From Terripilifer ovatus (GTDB lineage: Bacteria; Pseudomonadota; Alphaproteobacteria; Rhizobiales; Beijerinckiaceae): a stretch of DNA of 64,000 nt. Below, piece by piece: positions 37,474-48,169 of this stretch. The translations under genes and the position numbers were made by a program. Below the pieces are notes generated by a model that was not told the origin of the DNA, did no database searches, and was given only the letters and a program-made list of their open reading frames with translations. The number at the start of each line of letters is the position of its first letter. The first letter of the stretch is position 1. The DNA is taken from contig JARHVB010000008.1 in NCBI GenBank assembly GCA_029222685.1, positions 433,645-497,644 of the forward strand. The letters are read 5' to 3'.

Positions 37474-39156
37474 ATGATGCGTCTTTTTTTCAATGCCGCT
37501 GTCGTGACTGCGCTGCTTTACGCATGGTGCGCTCCCGCCGCCTGGTCCCATGAAGGTCACGACCACGAGAGCCCGCCGCCCGGCGCCGGCGTATCCAGTC
37601 TCCCCCGCGCCGAGGCCACGTCACAGGACTTCGAACTGGTCGCTGTCGCCCGCGACGGCAAGCTGACCATCTATCTCGACCGGTTCGGCACCAACGAGCC
37701 GGTGATCAATGCCGCCATCGAGGTGGATGCGCCGGACGGCCAGGCTACGGCAAGGCTTGTCGGCGATGTCTACGAAGTCGAGGCTGCCTGGACGGTGCGT
37801 CCGGGAAACAACGACCTGCTGTTCACCATCACGACTCCGGACGGCGCCGACGTGCTGTCGACGACACTCGTGATCGGGGCAGCCGCTCGAAGCGCCGCGA
37901 CGGAGACGTCGGCAGGCTCCGCCTCCACTGGCCTGCGCGGTCGGCTGACAAGCGGCGGCTACGGTGTGTTTGGCATTGCAGCGCTCGGCTTTCTGCTCGG
38001 CATTCTGGTCATGGCGCTCGCCACCGGCCGGCGCCGCCTGGTTGCCGTCACCTCTGTAGCGGTCGTCGGACTGGCTGTTCTTTATGGCGGCCAGGCCTGG
38101 GCGCACGAGGGCGAAGACCATGGTGACGCTCCTGTAAGCTCCCAAGCTCGCGTGACCCGCGATGTCGCACAGCGTCTGCCCGACAGATCGATCTTCGTTC
38201 CTAAAACGGCCCAGAGGCTGCTCGTCATCCGCACTGAAATCGTGGCGCCGACACGGCACGCCCGCAGCCTGGAATTGCCGGGCCGGATCATCCCCGATCC
38301 CAATGCGAGCGGATATGTGCAGGCTGCCGTCAGCGGCCGCCTGTCGCAACCGCCCGGCGGCTTTCCGCGCCTCGGCGTGAGCGTCCAGCAAGGCGACATC
38401 CTGGCCTATGTGACTCCGCCCCTGACGTCGGCCGAATCATCCGACCAGCGCCAGCGTCAGGGCGAGTTGGATCAACAGATCAGCATCGTCGAGCGGCGCC
38501 TCGCCCGTTATGAAAAGCTGGCGCCCTCGGGCGCCGTCGCCCGCGTCCAGGTTGATGAAACCAGGAGCGAGCTCGAGGGTCTGCGCGATCGCCGCACGGC
38601 GCTGGACCGATCGCGCCGCCAGCCGGAAGCCCTCGTCGCACCAGTGTCAGGCGTGGTGGCGGCCGTCAATGCGATTGCCGGCCAGATCGCCGAGACGAAC
38701 GCTCTCGTCTTTCAAATCATCGATCCGCACCGGCTGTGGGTGGAAGCCCTGAGCTTCGAGGCCCTGAACGGCGTGACCGATGCCAGCCTCAAGCCGGGCG
38801 GCGCGAAGAGTTATGAACTCGAATTCAAAGGCTCCGGGCTTTCCGACAAGATGCAATCGCTGCCGGTGCATTTTGCCGTGAGCAATGATGCAACCGGCCT
38901 GCGCGTCGGCCAGTTGGTCACGGTCTTCGTGCAGACCAGCGAGACCACGACGGGCATCGCCCTGCCGCGCAGCAGCGTCGTCACCGGCGCCAACGGCCAG
39001 TCGACCGTCTATGAGCACACACAGGCCGAACGATTCGAGCCGCGCGAGGTTCGCGTCATGCCGCTGGATGCAGAGCGAGTGTTGATCGCCGCCGGCCTCG
39101 ATCCAGGCCGTCGGATCGTGACCCAGGGCGCCGAACTTCTCAATCAGGTGCGCTGA
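37474..39156 (+). CDS. RND efflux periplasmic adaptor (CusB/CzcB-like) with extra N-terminal domain
   Basis: Membrane-fusion subunit of a heavy-metal RND pump, 560 residues, ATG after GAAGGA. Residues 1-24 are a signal peptide followed by SHEGHDHE; residues about 45-130 form a beta-rich domain; helix 162-185 ([18 protein letters not shown]) crosses the membrane. A second hydrophobic segment (190-209) is followed by another histidine motif (AHEGEDHGD), where a normal CusB would begin. The rest is a typical adaptor with barrel-sandwich and a short coiled coil ([21 protein letters not shown]). The protein thus appears to be a fusion of a small exported domain with a CusB. Confidence 0.85.
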   Translation: MMRLFFNAAVVTALLYAWCAPAAWSHEGHDHESPPPGAGVSSLPRAEATSQDFELVAVARDGKLTIYLDRFGTNEPVINAAIEVDAPDGQATARLVGDVYEVEAAWTVRPGNNDLLFTITTPDGADVLSTTLVIGAAARSAATETSAGSASTGLRGRLTSGGYGVFGIAALGFLLGILVMALATGRRRLVAVTSVAVVGLAVLYGGQAWAHEGEDHGDAPVSSQARVTRDVAQRLPDRSIFVPKTAQRLLVIRTEIVAPTRHARSLELPGRIIPDPNASGYVQAAVSGRLSQPPGGFPRLGVSVQQGDILAYVTPPLTSAESSDQRQRQGELDQQISIVERRLARYEKLAPSGAVARVQVDETRSELEGLRDRRTALDRSRRQPEALVAPVSGVVAAVNAIAGQIAETNALVFQIIDPHRLWVEALSFEALNGVTDASLKPGGAKSYELEFKGSGLSDKMQSLPVHFAVSNDATGLRVGQLVTVFVQTSETTTGIALPRSSVVTGANGQSTVYEHTQAERFEPREVRVMPLDAERVLIAAGLDPGRRIVTQGAELLNQVR

Positions 39157-39157
39157 C

Positions 39158-42100
39158 ATGTTCACCTTTCTCGTCACCCAGTCCCTGCGCAACCGTCTGC
39201 TGGTCATCGCCATGGCCGTGGCCCTGATCGTGCTCGGCATCTTCAGCGCCACCCGCCTGCCCGTGGACGTATTTCCCGATCTCAACCGTCCGACCGTCAC
39301 CATCATGTCGGAAGCGGAAGGGCTTGCGCCGCAGGAAGTCGAGCAACTGGTTTCCTATCCGATCGAGACCCAGATGAATGGACTGCCGGGCGTGAGCCGC
39401 GTGCGCTCCGTCTCCGGCGTCGGCCTGTCGATCGTCTATGTCGAGTTCGAGTGGGACACAGACATCTACCGCAACCGGCAGCAGGTCTCCGAGCGCCTGA
39501 TGGCGGTGCGCGGTCAACTGCCGGCGACGGTCACGCCGCAACTGGGCCCGATCAGTTCCATCATGGGCCAGATATTGCTGATCGCCGTCACCGGCGACGG
39601 TGTGTCGCCCATGGCCTTGCGTGACGTGGCGGACTGGACCTTGCGGCCACGGCTCCTCACCATTCCCGGCGTGGCGCAGGTTATCCCCATCGGCGGCGAG
39701 GTGCGGCAATACCGGGTTGCGCCCAATCCAGCCGCTGTTCGCGCGCTTGGCGTCACCTACGATCAGATCGAAAAAGCCTTGACGCAATTCGGCGCCAACA
39801 CGGGCGGCGGATTCACCGACCAGTATTCGCGCGAATTCCTGATCCGAAATATCGGCCGGACCACGCGCCTCGAAGATCTCAGCAGCATCGTCGTGGCCAA
39901 TGTCGGCGGCCGGCCCGTGTACCTGCATCAGGTGGCGAGCGTCGACTACGCGGCGCGCGTCAAACGCGGCGATGCCGGCTATATGGGCAAGCCGTCGGTC
40001 GTGGTATCTGTCGAGAAACAGCCGGGCATCGACACCACCAGGCTGACAGCGCAGATCGAAGCTGCGCTCCAGGAGCTGAAGCCGAGCCTGCCTGCCGGCG
40101 TGCGCGCCGACCAGCTCCTGTTCCGCCAGGCAAACTTTATCGAAGCCTCGGTCAGGAATGTCGAGCGCGTCCTGATCGAAGCCATCATGGTCGTGGCCGT
40201 CGTCTTGTTCGCATTCCTGCTGAACGTGCGCACGACGGCCATTTCCCTGACGGCGATTCCACTGTCGATCCTGACCACAGCCGTCGTTTTCTACGTGGCA
40301 GGCCTCTCGATCAACACGATGACGCTCGGCGGCCTCGCCATCGCCATCGGCGAACTGGTCGACGATGCCGTGGTCGATGTCGAGAATATTTTCCGTCGCC
40401 TGCGAGAAAACCGGGAACACGGCAATCCACGCTCCACCTTTGACGTGGTGGTGTCGGCATCGCAGGAAGTCCGCTCCGGCATCGTCTACGCGACCATGAT
40501 CATCGTGCTGGTGTTCGTGCCGCTGTTTGCCCTTTCAGGGATCGAGGGCCGGCTGTTCGCGCCTTTGGGCGAGGCCTATATCATCTCCATCATGGCCAGC
40601 CTGTTTGTCTCGATCACGCTGACGCCGGTCATGGCCTATTATCTGCTGCCCGGCCTGAAGCGGCTCGATGAACATGACGGTTGGCTGGTGCGGCATCTCA
40701 AAACCGCCAACCGCCACGCCCTGGCGCGGGCCTTCGACCGGCCGCGGCTGCTGATGACACTTGCCGCTCTCGGCATTGCCGCCGCGGTAGCGGGCGCCGT
40801 GCAATTGCCACGCGCCTTCCTGCCCCCGTTCAACGAGGGCACCTTTACGATCAACATGCTGTTCAACCCGGGCATCTCGCTGGCGGAGAGCAACCGGGCC
40901 GGCCTCATCGCCGAGCGGCTGATCCTGGATGTGCCCGAAGTCAAGTCGGTTGGGCGCCGCACCGGCCGTGCCGAGCTGGATGAGCATGCCGAAGGCGTGC
41001 ATTCATCAGATATCGAAGTGGACCTCAGGGAAGGCGGCCGGCCGAAGACTGCGATCGCCGAGGACATCCGCTCGCGCCTGCTGGCGCTGCCGGTCTCCAT
41101 CAACATCGGCCAACCGATCTCGCACCGGCTGGATCATATGCTGTCGGGTGTCCGCGCCCAGATCGCTCTCAAGGTGTTCGGCGATGACCTCGACCGCCTG
41201 CGCACGATCGCCGAAGGCTTGCGCGCCAGAATGGTGACAGTTCCGGGCATCGTCGATCTCCAGGTCGAGAAGCAGGTCCGGATTCCACAACTCGATATCC
41301 GTGTCGATTATCAGCGTGCCGCGCTTTATGGCCTGCAGCCGGCCCAGATCACCGAACAGCTCGAGCGGCTGTCGAACGGCCGGGTCGTGTCGCGCGTCAT
41401 CGACGGCTATCGGCGCTATGACGTAACCATGCGCCTGCCGGACGGCCAGCGCACGACGGCCGGCCTCGGCGACCTGCTGCTGGAAAGTCCGGCGGGCTGG
41501 ATACCAGTGCGGCAGGTCGCCGATATCCGCGAAAGCGACGGCCCCAACCAGATCCTGCGGGAGAACAGCCGGCGGCGCATCGTCGTGCTCGCCAATACCG
41601 ACGGCAAGGCAGACATGGCGGCGGTGATCGAAAATATCCGCACGGAGATTGCCAAGGCGGCCCTGCCCGAGGGCTATTTCGCCAGCCTCGAAGGCACGTT
41701 CCAGGCGCAGGAAGAAGCCAGCCGGCGCATCGCCCTGCTCTCGGCCCTCTCCCTCGCCATGGTCTTCGTCATTCTCTACAGCCGCTACCGGTCCGCCGTC
41801 TTCGCGCTGATCATCATGGGTAGCGTGCCGCTGGCGCTGATCGGATCCGTGCTGGCGCTGTGGCTGGCCGGCCAGCCGCTGTCCGTCGCCAGCATGATCG
41901 GCTTCATCACGCTCACCGGCATCGCCACGCGCAACGGCATTCTCAAGATCAGCCATTACGTCAACCTTGCCGTCCATGAAGGGCTGCCGTTCGGCCGCGA
42001 CCTCATCATGCGAGGCAGCCTCGAGCGCCTGACGCCGGTCTTGATGACCTCCCTGTCCGCCGGCGTTGCGCTGCTGCCTCTGCTCATCGATGCGGAAACG

Positions 42101-42289
42101 CCCGGCAAGGAAATCCTTCATCCCGTGGCGGTGACCATCTTCGGCGGCCTCATCAGCGCAACGCTGCTCGACACTTTCCTGACGCCGATCCTGTTCCTGC
42201 GCTACGGCGAGAAATCTCTCGGCCGGCTCGTCGATGCAGCGCAATCCGACGCTGCGTCAAAACCCGACCACGTTGTCGAAGCTTACTGA
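39158..42289 (+). CDS. Heavy-metal RND efflux pump (CusA/CzcA family)
   Basis: Inner-membrane proton-driven exporter of 1043 residues, family length. It has the family N-terminus ([31 protein letters not shown] in segments), the heavy-metal-efflux loop signature around [12 protein letters not shown], and the transmembrane segment 4 motif [15 protein letters not shown] (about residues 395-409) with acidic residues for proton relay. This motif is not the textbook copper/silver CusA or the Co/Zn/Cd CzcA version, so the metal cannot be named. It begins one base after the adaptor stop. No outer-membrane TolC-type gene is adjacent. Confidence 0.92.
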   Translation: MFTFLVTQSLRNRLLVIAMAVALIVLGIFSATRLPVDVFPDLNRPTVTIMSEAEGLAPQEVEQLVSYPIETQMNGLPGVSRVRSVSGVGLSIVYVEFEWDTDIYRNRQQVSERLMAVRGQLPATVTPQLGPISSIMGQILLIAVTGDGVSPMALRDVADWTLRPRLLTIPGVAQVIPIGGEVRQYRVAPNPAAVRALGVTYDQIEKALTQFGANTGGGFTDQYSREFLIRNIGRTTRLEDLSSIVVANVGGRPVYLHQVASVDYAARVKRGDAGYMGKPSVVVSVEKQPGIDTTRLTAQIEAALQELKPSLPAGVRADQLLFRQANFIEASVRNVERVLIEAIMVVAVVLFAFLLNVRTTAISLTAIPLSILTTAVVFYVAGLSINTMTLGGLAIAIGELVDDAVVDVENIFRRLRENREHGNPRSTFDVVVSASQEVRSGIVYATMIIVLVFVPLFALSGIEGRLFAPLGEAYIISIMASLFVSITLTPVMAYYLLPGLKRLDEHDGWLVRHLKTANRHALARAFDRPRLLMTLAALGIAAAVAGAVQLPRAFLPPFNEGTFTINMLFNPGISLAESNRAGLIAERLILDVPEVKSVGRRTGRAELDEHAEGVHSSDIEVDLREGGRPKTAIAEDIRSRLLALPVSINIGQPISHRLDHMLSGVRAQIALKVFGDDLDRLRTIAEGLRARMVTVPGIVDLQVEKQVRIPQLDIRVDYQRAALYGLQPAQITEQLERLSNGRVVSRVIDGYRRYDVTMRLPDGQRTTAGLGDLLLESPAGWIPVRQVADIRESDGPNQILRENSRRRIVVLANTDGKADMAAVIENIRTEIAKAALPEGYFASLEGTFQAQEEASRRIALLSALSLAMVFVILYSRYRSAVFALIIMGSVPLALIGSVLALWLAGQPLSVASMIGFITLTGIATRNGILKISHYVNLAVHEGLPFGRDLIMRGSLERLTPVLMTSLSAGVALLPLLIDAETPGKEILHPVAVTIFGGLISATLLDTFLTPILFLRYGEKSLGRLVDAAQSDAASKPDHVVEAY

Positions 42290-42306
42290 TCGAAAGGAGA
42301 ACCCCA

Positions 42307-42672
42307 ATGAAATCCGTTGCTCTGTGTTGCGCCCTGCTGCTGGCCTTCGCTGCCCCTGTCCTGGCCCATGAAACCAAAGGGCCGAACGGCGGCGCCATGG
42401 TCGACGCCGGCGCCTTTCACGTCGAACTGACGGTCAAGGACCAGGTGATCGATGTCTTCGTGACCGACGCTTCGGAAAAACCCGTGACGATCGGTGGCGC
42501 CAAAGGCACGGCCATCCTCATCGTCGGCGGCAAGCCTATGCGCATCACGCTCGTTGCAGCATCGGGCAATCGCCTTAGCGGCACTGCAACGGCGCCGCTC
42601 CCCACAGCCCCCAAGGGCGCTGTCCAGATTCAACTGCCGAACGGGACTTCGCTGCAGGGCAAGTTCCACTAA
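42307..42672 (+). CDS. Small periplasmic protein of the metal efflux operon
   Basis: A 121-residue product with AAAGGAG upstream, 17 bases after the pump gene. Signal peptide to about residue 20 (PVLA-HETKG). The mature protein is beta-rich, opening HETKGPNGGAMVDAGAFHVEL with several histidines, a pattern seen in proteins located after RND metal pumps. It resembles in style the exported domain at the N-terminus of the adaptor. A role in periplasmic metal handling is inferred. Confidence 0.75.
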   Translation: MKSVALCCALLLAFAAPVLAHETKGPNGGAMVDAGAFHVELTVKDQVIDVFVTDASEKPVTIGGAKGTAILIVGGKPMRITLVAASGNRLSGTATAPLPTAPKGAVQIQLPNGTSLQGKFH

Positions 42673-42679
42673 GCCTGGA

Positions 42680-43639
42680 TTAGAAATCCGACAGCGCCCG
42701 GATCGGTCCCGTCAGATGGTTGGCGAGAGCGAGCCCCGAGGGTGAAAGGCCGGCGCGCCGAGCGCAGAGCTGCAAGGTCTGGGAATGACGCGCCAGTTCC
42801 TTGACAGGCAGGAAGGCGGTGCTCGGCTCCTCCGTCGTCTGGGCCGCGTCGATCTTGGTGAAAACCGAGACGCCGCATCCCAGGGCGGAAAACAGCTGAA
42901 GCACGGAGGTTGAATTGGAGATGAGCCGAGGCTCGATAGTTCCGAGCCGCCGCAGATGCGGGTTCAGCAGGCTCCTCAGTTTGATCGATTGATCGGGCAA
43001 CAGGAGCTTGCTCTCCAGCAAATCGGTGAGCTTGATCGACCGCGCTCGCGCAAGCTTGTGATCCTTGGGAATCCAGGCGCCGATGACGAGCTTGGCGCTG
43101 GCCAGGATCTGCAGCGGCACGTCCGGCGGCATGTCGAAACCGATCGCCAGGTCGAACTCCCCATCGGCCACGCCGGCAAAGGCGCTGCTGCTGCGGGTGG
43201 TGTGCAGGGAGAGCGCGATATCCGGATAGAGTTGCCAGAACTCCGCGACGATCGGCGGCAGGAAAGCCGTTGCGACGCTTTCCGTCGTGGCGATGCTCAC
43301 CTGCCCCCGCTTGAGCCCCTGCATGTCGGTGATAAGCGAGCGGGCCCGATCGATCTGCTTGATGCTCTCGCGGGCATGGTAGAAAAACACCTCGCCCGCG
43401 CTGCTCAGCCTGATGCCGCGCGGCAGGCGCTCGAACAGCACCGCCCCGAGAGCGGCCTCGAGCTTGGTGATGTGCCGGCTGACGGCTGATGGCGCGATGT
43501 GCAGTTGGTCCGCAGCGGCACGGATAGAGCCGAGCCGCGCCGCCGTGAGAAAGCAATTCACCGCCGACGTCAGGAAACTTGGATGCGGCCGCTCTCCCTG
43601 CCGGGATTGCGACCGGCGTGCAGTGCTTGGCTTGGCCAT
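42680..43639 (-). CDS. LysR-family transcriptional regulator
   Basis: A 319-residue regulator. The winged helix-turn-helix is at about residues 24-82 (FLTAARLGSIRAAADQLHIAPSAVSRHITKLE in segments), followed by the linker helix and an effector domain with two alpha/beta subdomains (ESVATAFLPPIVAEF, FDLAIGFDMP). It is divergent from the oxygenase operon at 43840 and separated by a gap with a T-N11-A palindrome, so it most likely controls that operon. The effector is unknown. The start at 43639 lacks a strong ribosome binding site. Confidence 0.9.
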   Translation of the reverse strand: MAKPSTARRSQSRQGERPHPSFLTSAVNCFLTAARLGSIRAAADQLHIAPSAVSRHITKLEAALGAVLFERLPRGIRLSSAGEVFFYHARESIKQIDRARSLITDMQGLKRGQVSIATTESVATAFLPPIVAEFWQLYPDIALSLHTTRSSSAFAGVADGEFDLAIGFDMPPDVPLQILASAKLVIGAWIPKDHKLARARSIKLTDLLESKLLLPDQSIKLRSLLNPHLRRLGTIEPRLISNSTSVLQLFSALGCGVSVFTKIDAAQTTEEPSTAFLPVKELARHSQTLQLCARRAGLSPSGLALANHLTGPIRALSDF

Positions 43640-43772
43640 GTTACAGCTTCGTCGAGGCCGGCCAGCGCGGACTGCGTTGACCTGTAAGCAACGAGATGTT
43701 GCACAATCGGTGCTTGTCAACAACCCTCGCCGTCTCCTGTAATGGCCCTCAACAGAGGCCGCGACAAGTAAT

Positions 43773-43793
43773 TTATCGGTTGATTCTAGATAA
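43773..43793 (+). promoter_or_regulatory. LysR-type T-N11-A operator
   Basis: TTATC (43773-43777), 11 bases, GATAA (43789-43793): an inverted repeat in the classical LysR-regulator geometry. It lies in the gap between the LysR gene and the divergent oxygenase gene, 46 bases before the latter's ATG. Direct sequence observation; binding is inferred. Confidence 0.65.
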
Positions 43794-43839
43794 TTAAAAC
43801 TGGACCGCGGCCGCCTGGCGACCCAACCGAGTGACGATC

Positions 43840-44856
43840 ATGCATTTGTATGCGCCGCCGAAGCCCCCGGCATCCATCCCCATCGTCGACCTTGCCGGCA
43901 CGCAGGACGCCAAAAGCCCCGCCCGCGACCGGGCCGCGCAAGCGATCCACCGCGCCTGCCGCGAGACCGGCTTTTTCTACATCGCCAATCATGGGACGGA
44001 TCAGCGCCTCATCGATGCTCAGTTCGCCCTGGCCAAGGCGTTTTTCGACCTTCCGCTGGAAGACAAGATGCAACTGTCGTTGCGGAAAAATCCGGCGTCC
44101 GTCGGCTATGAACCCATCGGCGGACAGAAACTCGACAGCCAGGACCCGACCAAGGAAGCGGCGCCGCCGGATTTGAAGGAGAGTTTCAACTGGGGCGCCG
44201 ACGTTCCCGCGGACCATCCCTATGCGATCGCGGGCTATCGCGGCTACGGGACGAACCATGCGCCCGCGCTGCCAGGCTTTCGTGCGCAGATGGACGCCTA
44301 CGCCGCAGACATGCGGCGCCTGGGAAATCTTCTTCTGGAACTGATCGCGCGATCCCTCGATCTGCCGGATGATTGGTTCAAGCCGTTCTTCCTGTCCAAC
44401 GGCGGCAATCTCAGAATGATAAAATACCCGCCGCAGCCCGATGAGGTGCAACGCAATCAGATCGGCGCCGGCGCCCATACGGATTGGGGCGGCGTGACCC
44501 TTCTGGCGCAGGACCAGGTCGGCGGGCTGGAAGTCCGCAACGTCGCCGGCGACTGGATCCAGGCACAACCGATGGCCGGTACGTTCGTTGTCAACATCGG
44601 CGACCTGATGGCCCGCTGGACGAATGGAATCTACAACTCAAACTTGCACCGGGTGAAGAATAACAACAGCGCCCGGGACCGCTATTCGATCCCGTTCTTC
44701 TATGACGCCGATCCTCGGGCGACGATCGAAGCAATACCGACATGCGTCACGCCGGAGAACCCGGTGAAATATCCAGTCTGCACCAGCAATGAGCACATGG
44801 CCGACATGTTCCAGCGCTCGTACGGATTTCGACCGGGCCAAGCGAAAGCCTCCTGA
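43840..44856 (+). CDS. Isopenicillin-N-synthase-like 2OG/Fe(II) oxygenase
   Basis: Non-haem iron oxygenase with the DIOX_N plus 2OG-FeII_Oxy arrangement, 338 residues from the ATG at 43840 (GTG at 43831 possible). The N-terminal half has SIPIVDLAG and ACRETGFFYIANHG. The iron ligands are in AHTDWGGVTLL (HxD, about residue 212) and NLHRVKN (near 269), with RYSIPFF supplying the 2-oxoglutarate-binding Arg and Ser. The substrate is unknown. It is the first gene of a LysR-controlled set with a binding protein, a MetE-like protein and an ACMSD-like hydrolase. Confidence 0.87.
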   Translation: MHLYAPPKPPASIPIVDLAGTQDAKSPARDRAAQAIHRACRETGFFYIANHGTDQRLIDAQFALAKAFFDLPLEDKMQLSLRKNPASVGYEPIGGQKLDSQDPTKEAAPPDLKESFNWGADVPADHPYAIAGYRGYGTNHAPALPGFRAQMDAYAADMRRLGNLLLELIARSLDLPDDWFKPFFLSNGGNLRMIKYPPQPDEVQRNQIGAGAHTDWGGVTLLAQDQVGGLEVRNVAGDWIQAQPMAGTFVVNIGDLMARWTNGIYNSNLHRVKNNNSARDRYSIPFFYDADPRATIEAIPTCVTPENPVKYPVCTSNEHMADMFQRSYGFRPGQAKAS

Positions 44857-44900
44857 GCTTGCCAGACTATTATCGCCCAACGCTCACCAAGAGGGACACA

Positions 44901-45899
44901 ATGAACCCGCGCATCTCCCTGCCCGCCGTTCTCATCACAGCCGCCAGCGTGATCGCATCGATCTCGCTGGCATCGGCGCAGGACAAGCTGACCTATTCGA
45001 ACGACTGGTTCCCGTCGGGCGACAAAGGCATTCAGTTCTACGCCAAACACAAGGGCTTCTTTGCCAAGGAAGGCCTAGACGTCACATTCATCACCGCGAA
45101 AGGCTCATCCGACAGCATCACGCGCGTGGCGTCGGGCTCGGCCGATGTCGGCTCGGGAAGCATCGTTGCCCTGCTGCAGGCAAAGGTGGAATCCAACATC
45201 CCGGTCAAGACGGCCGTCTCCTTCTACAACAAGCCCGCGGACTCGATCATGGTCACCGAGGGATCAAAGATCAAATCCCTGAAAGACCTGGACGGCTCCC
45301 GCCTCGCCACGGCAACCTTCGCGTCTTCGAACGTCTTCTGGCCGCAGATCGTCAAGACACTCAAGCTCGATGAAAGCAAGATCACCCTGATCAAGGTCGA
45401 TCCGGCGGCCATGACGCCTATGCTGGCATCAGGCCAGGTCGACGGCATCGTGTCCTGGCTGACCTCTGCGTCATCGAACGTCCAGGCCCTGAAGGAAGTG
45501 AACAGGAAGCTGAAGATCCTGCCCTGGTCGGACATCGGCTTCGAGGGCTACAGCTATTCCGCCATCGTCTCCGACAAGCTCATTCAGGAGCGGCCCGACG
45601 TCGCCCGCCGCTTCGTGCGCGCTATTCGTGCCGCCGGCCAGACTGCATTGAAAGACCCCAAGGGCGTCGGGGAATCGATCAAGGCGCTCTATCCCGATGT
45701 CGACGAAGCGCTGATGGTGGAGCAATTCAAAGACGCCTTGGTTCTGATGGACAACGACATCAGCAAGGCGGAAGGCTTCGGCACGATCGACAGGAAGCGC
45801 CTGAACAGCACCTGGGAATGGGTGGCCAAATCGCAAGGCTATGATGTCAAGCGCATCGATCCGCAGAGCGTCGTCGCGCCGGATTCCATCGTGAAATAA
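44901..45899 (+). CDS. Orphan ABC substrate-binding protein (NMT1/SsuA-like)
   Basis: Periplasmic receptor of 332 residues. The ATG at 44901 follows GAGGGAC. A signal peptide ends ASA-QD (about residue 25), then LTYSNDWFPSGDKGIQFYAKHKGFF opens the NMT1/THI5-like fold; LKDLDGSRLAT and SGQVDGIVSWL are conserved landmarks. No ATPase or permease gene is adjacent, so the protein must share membrane components encoded elsewhere, such as those at 3528-5079. The ligand is probably the substrate of the operon's enzymes. Confidence 0.85.
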   Translation: MNPRISLPAVLITAASVIASISLASAQDKLTYSNDWFPSGDKGIQFYAKHKGFFAKEGLDVTFITAKGSSDSITRVASGSADVGSGSIVALLQAKVESNIPVKTAVSFYNKPADSIMVTEGSKIKSLKDLDGSRLATATFASSNVFWPQIVKTLKLDESKITLIKVDPAAMTPMLASGQVDGIVSWLTSASSNVQALKEVNRKLKILPWSDIGFEGYSYSAIVSDKLIQERPDVARRFVRAIRAAGQTALKDPKGVGESIKALYPDVDEALMVEQFKDALVLMDNDISKAEGFGTIDRKRLNSTWEWVAKSQGYDVKRIDPQSVVAPDSIVK

Positions 45900-45901
45900 C
45901 C

Positions 45902-47029
45902 ATGCTCGCAAGCATCGACCGGATTCTGACCTCCCACGTCGGCGCTTTGCCCCGCCCTCTCAATCTGCCGGGCCGGGAAGCAAGGGATTACGCGGTCGCA
46001 GACACCGAGCTAGCCGCCGCCGTGCGCGACATCGTCCGGAAACAGGCCGAGCATGGCATCGCCATCCCCGGCGACGGCGAATTCGGAAAGTCGAACTTTC
46101 TCTATTACGTGCGCCATCGCTTCGACGGCTTTGCCGAGCGTCCGCTCGACGCCGGCGAAGCCCATCCCAACGATGCGGGCGGCGCACGGGATCTCGAAAA
46201 ATTTCCTGCCTACTTCGAAGCGCGCGGCGGACTGTACCCGCTCAACAATCCCGTCCTCTATTGCGCCGACAGGATTGGTTACCGGGGGCAGGACTCCATC
46301 GCGACGGACATTCGCAACCTCAAGGCCGCCATGCAGTCGGCCGGCGCGGCGGAAGGATTCCTGACGTCGGTGTCGCCCTGCACGGTGGCCATCACCATGC
46401 CGAACGGCTTCTACAGGTCCGACGACGAATACCATGTGGCTTTGGCTGAAGCGCTCCATGATGAATATCGCGCCGTGACCGATGCCGGCCTCGTCCTGCA
46501 GATTGACGAACCGGGGCTGCCAGGCCTGTGGCAGACCAATCCCGGCGCAACGATCCCGGACTATCGCCGAAGTTTCGCCAGGTGGGTCGAACTGCTGAAC
46601 TTCGCCCTGCGGGACTGCCCGCCGTCCCAGGTCCGCCTGCATTGCTGCTGGGGCAGCTACAAAGGCCCGCACATGGGCGACATTGGGCTCGAGCATTTCG
46701 TCGATCTTCTTTTCGGCATAAACGCGACCTGTTATTCGATCGAAGGCGGCAATCCCCGGCACGAGCATGAATGGGCGGTCTTCAAAGAGAACAAGCTTCC
46801 AGACGGCAAAATGCTGATGCCGGGTGTCGTCTCCCATTCCTCCGACACGATCGAGCATCCGGAACTGGTCGCGCAGCGCCTGATGCGCTATGCCGCTGTC
46901 GTCGGCAGAGCGAACGTCATCGCCGGTACGGATTGCGGCCTGCGTCGCGTCCACGACGAAATCTGCTGGGCGAAAATGACATCGCTGGTCGCGGGCGCCG
47001 CGGTCGCCAGCGAAAAGTTATGGCCTTAG
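45902..47029 (+). CDS. MetE-like (cobalamin-independent methionine synthase II-type) protein
   Basis: A 375-residue protein with the C-terminal catalytic barrel of MetE only. All zinc ligands of the family are visible: His and Cys in RLHCCWGS (about residue 240), Glu in YSIEGGN (near 280) and Cys in GTDCGLRR (near 342). Stand-alone proteins of this type include thiol methyl- and alkyl-transferases such as the epoxyalkane:coenzyme M transferase group, so a zinc-thiolate transfer reaction in a catabolic pathway is more likely here than methionine synthesis. It starts two bases after the binding-protein stop. Confidence 0.83.
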   Translation: MLASIDRILTSHVGALPRPLNLPGREARDYAVADTELAAAVRDIVRKQAEHGIAIPGDGEFGKSNFLYYVRHRFDGFAERPLDAGEAHPNDAGGARDLEKFPAYFEARGGLYPLNNPVLYCADRIGYRGQDSIATDIRNLKAAMQSAGAAEGFLTSVSPCTVAITMPNGFYRSDDEYHVALAEALHDEYRAVTDAGLVLQIDEPGLPGLWQTNPGATIPDYRRSFARWVELLNFALRDCPPSQVRLHCCWGSYKGPHMGDIGLEHFVDLLFGINATCYSIEGGNPRHEHEWAVFKENKLPDGKMLMPGVVSHSSDTIEHPELVAQRLMRYAAVVGRANVIAGTDCGLRRVHDEICWAKMTSLVAGAAVASEKLWP

Positions 47030-47185
47030 CCTGAAACTCGGGAAGGCCCGGCCAATCTCAGGGACTGTTGCCGAGCCCTCCCTCGATATGCTCCACTGCG
47101 CTTGATGCTGCGGATTCTATGCGCACATCGTCGTGGCGCCTCCCATGGGCGGTTCCCTCATTTCGAGTGACGGTTGGAGATTGTT

Positions 47186-48169
47186 ATGCGCGTGATCGCT
47201 CTGGAAGAGCATTTTTCACTTCCCTTCGCTGCGGAGCGTGTCGGCCCGCAACGCGCCAGGGCGCGTGGCTTTCCGCCGCCGGGCGGACGCACGGCCCATC
47301 TCGGCCCCTTGCTGCGTGACGTTGCCGACGGACGGGTGGCCGACCTCGAGGCCAACGGCATTTCGCTGCAGGTTCTCTCTTCAGCAGGCCCGGGCGCTGA
47401 CCTCCTCGACGGGGACGACGGCATACGCCTGGCGAAGGACATGAACGACAAGCTCGCAGAATATGTCTCCGCCCATAAAGGCCGACTGGCCGGCTTTGCC
47501 CATCTCCCCATGCGCTCGCCCGAGGCTGCCGCGCGGGAACTGGAGCGCTCCGTCCGCGAACTGGGCTTCCTCGGCGGGCTCATCAACGGCATGACCGAAG
47601 ACCTGTTTCTCGATGATCCGCGCTTCGATCCTATTCTCGCGGCGGCCGAACAGTTGAACGTGCCTCTCTATGTCCACCCCGCTCTGCCGCCGGAAGCCGT
47701 GCGCAAAATCTACTACGATCGCCTGCCCGGGGAGACCGGCGAGGCTCTCGCCACAGCTGGCTGGGGCTGGCATTCGGAAACCGCCTTGCACATCCTGCGC
47801 ATGGTCGTTGCGGGAACGCTCGACAAGCATCCCAAGCTGAAACTGGTCATCGGCCATATGGGCGAAGGCCTGCCAGCCATGCTGGCGCGCTGCGACGACG
47901 TGATGGGACCGGTCACCAGACATCTCAGCCGCTCGATCAGCGCCACCATTCTGGACCAGGTGTGGATTACGACGGCGGGTTTTCTCTACTTGCCGCCGTT
48001 CCTGGCGGCGCTGACGACCTTCGGCGCGGATCGCATCCTGTTCTCGGTGGATTATCCCTTCACGTCGAACCAGAAGGCCCTGCCGTTTCTCAAGTCGCTG
48101 CCGGTCTCTCCGGCCGATCTCGAGAAGATCGCCCATGGCAATGCGGAACGCCTCCTCAATCTCGCCTGA
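47186..48169 (+). CDS. Amidohydrolase_2 (ACMSD/gamma-resorcylate-decarboxylase-like)
   Basis: A 327-residue TIM-barrel metal enzyme. The ATG at 47186 has GGAGA upstream. The metal site is in the ExH form (ALEEHF, residues 5-10), with histidines in YVHPALPP (near 160) and GHMGEGLP (near 225) and aspartate in FSVDYPF (near 290). Relatives with this pattern are non-oxidative decarboxylases of aromatic acids (gamma-resorcylate, ACMS) and some hydrolases. It lies 156 bases after the MetE-like gene and probably belongs to the same operon. Confidence 0.87.
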   Translation: MRVIALEEHFSLPFAAERVGPQRARARGFPPPGGRTAHLGPLLRDVADGRVADLEANGISLQVLSSAGPGADLLDGDDGIRLAKDMNDKLAEYVSAHKGRLAGFAHLPMRSPEAAARELERSVRELGFLGGLINGMTEDLFLDDPRFDPILAAAEQLNVPLYVHPALPPEAVRKIYYDRLPGETGEALATAGWGWHSETALHILRMVVAGTLDKHPKLKLVIGHMGEGLPAMLARCDDVMGPVTRHLSRSISATILDQVWITTAGFLYLPPFLAALTTFGADRILFSVDYPFTSNQKALPFLKSLPVSPADLEKIAHGNAERLLNLA

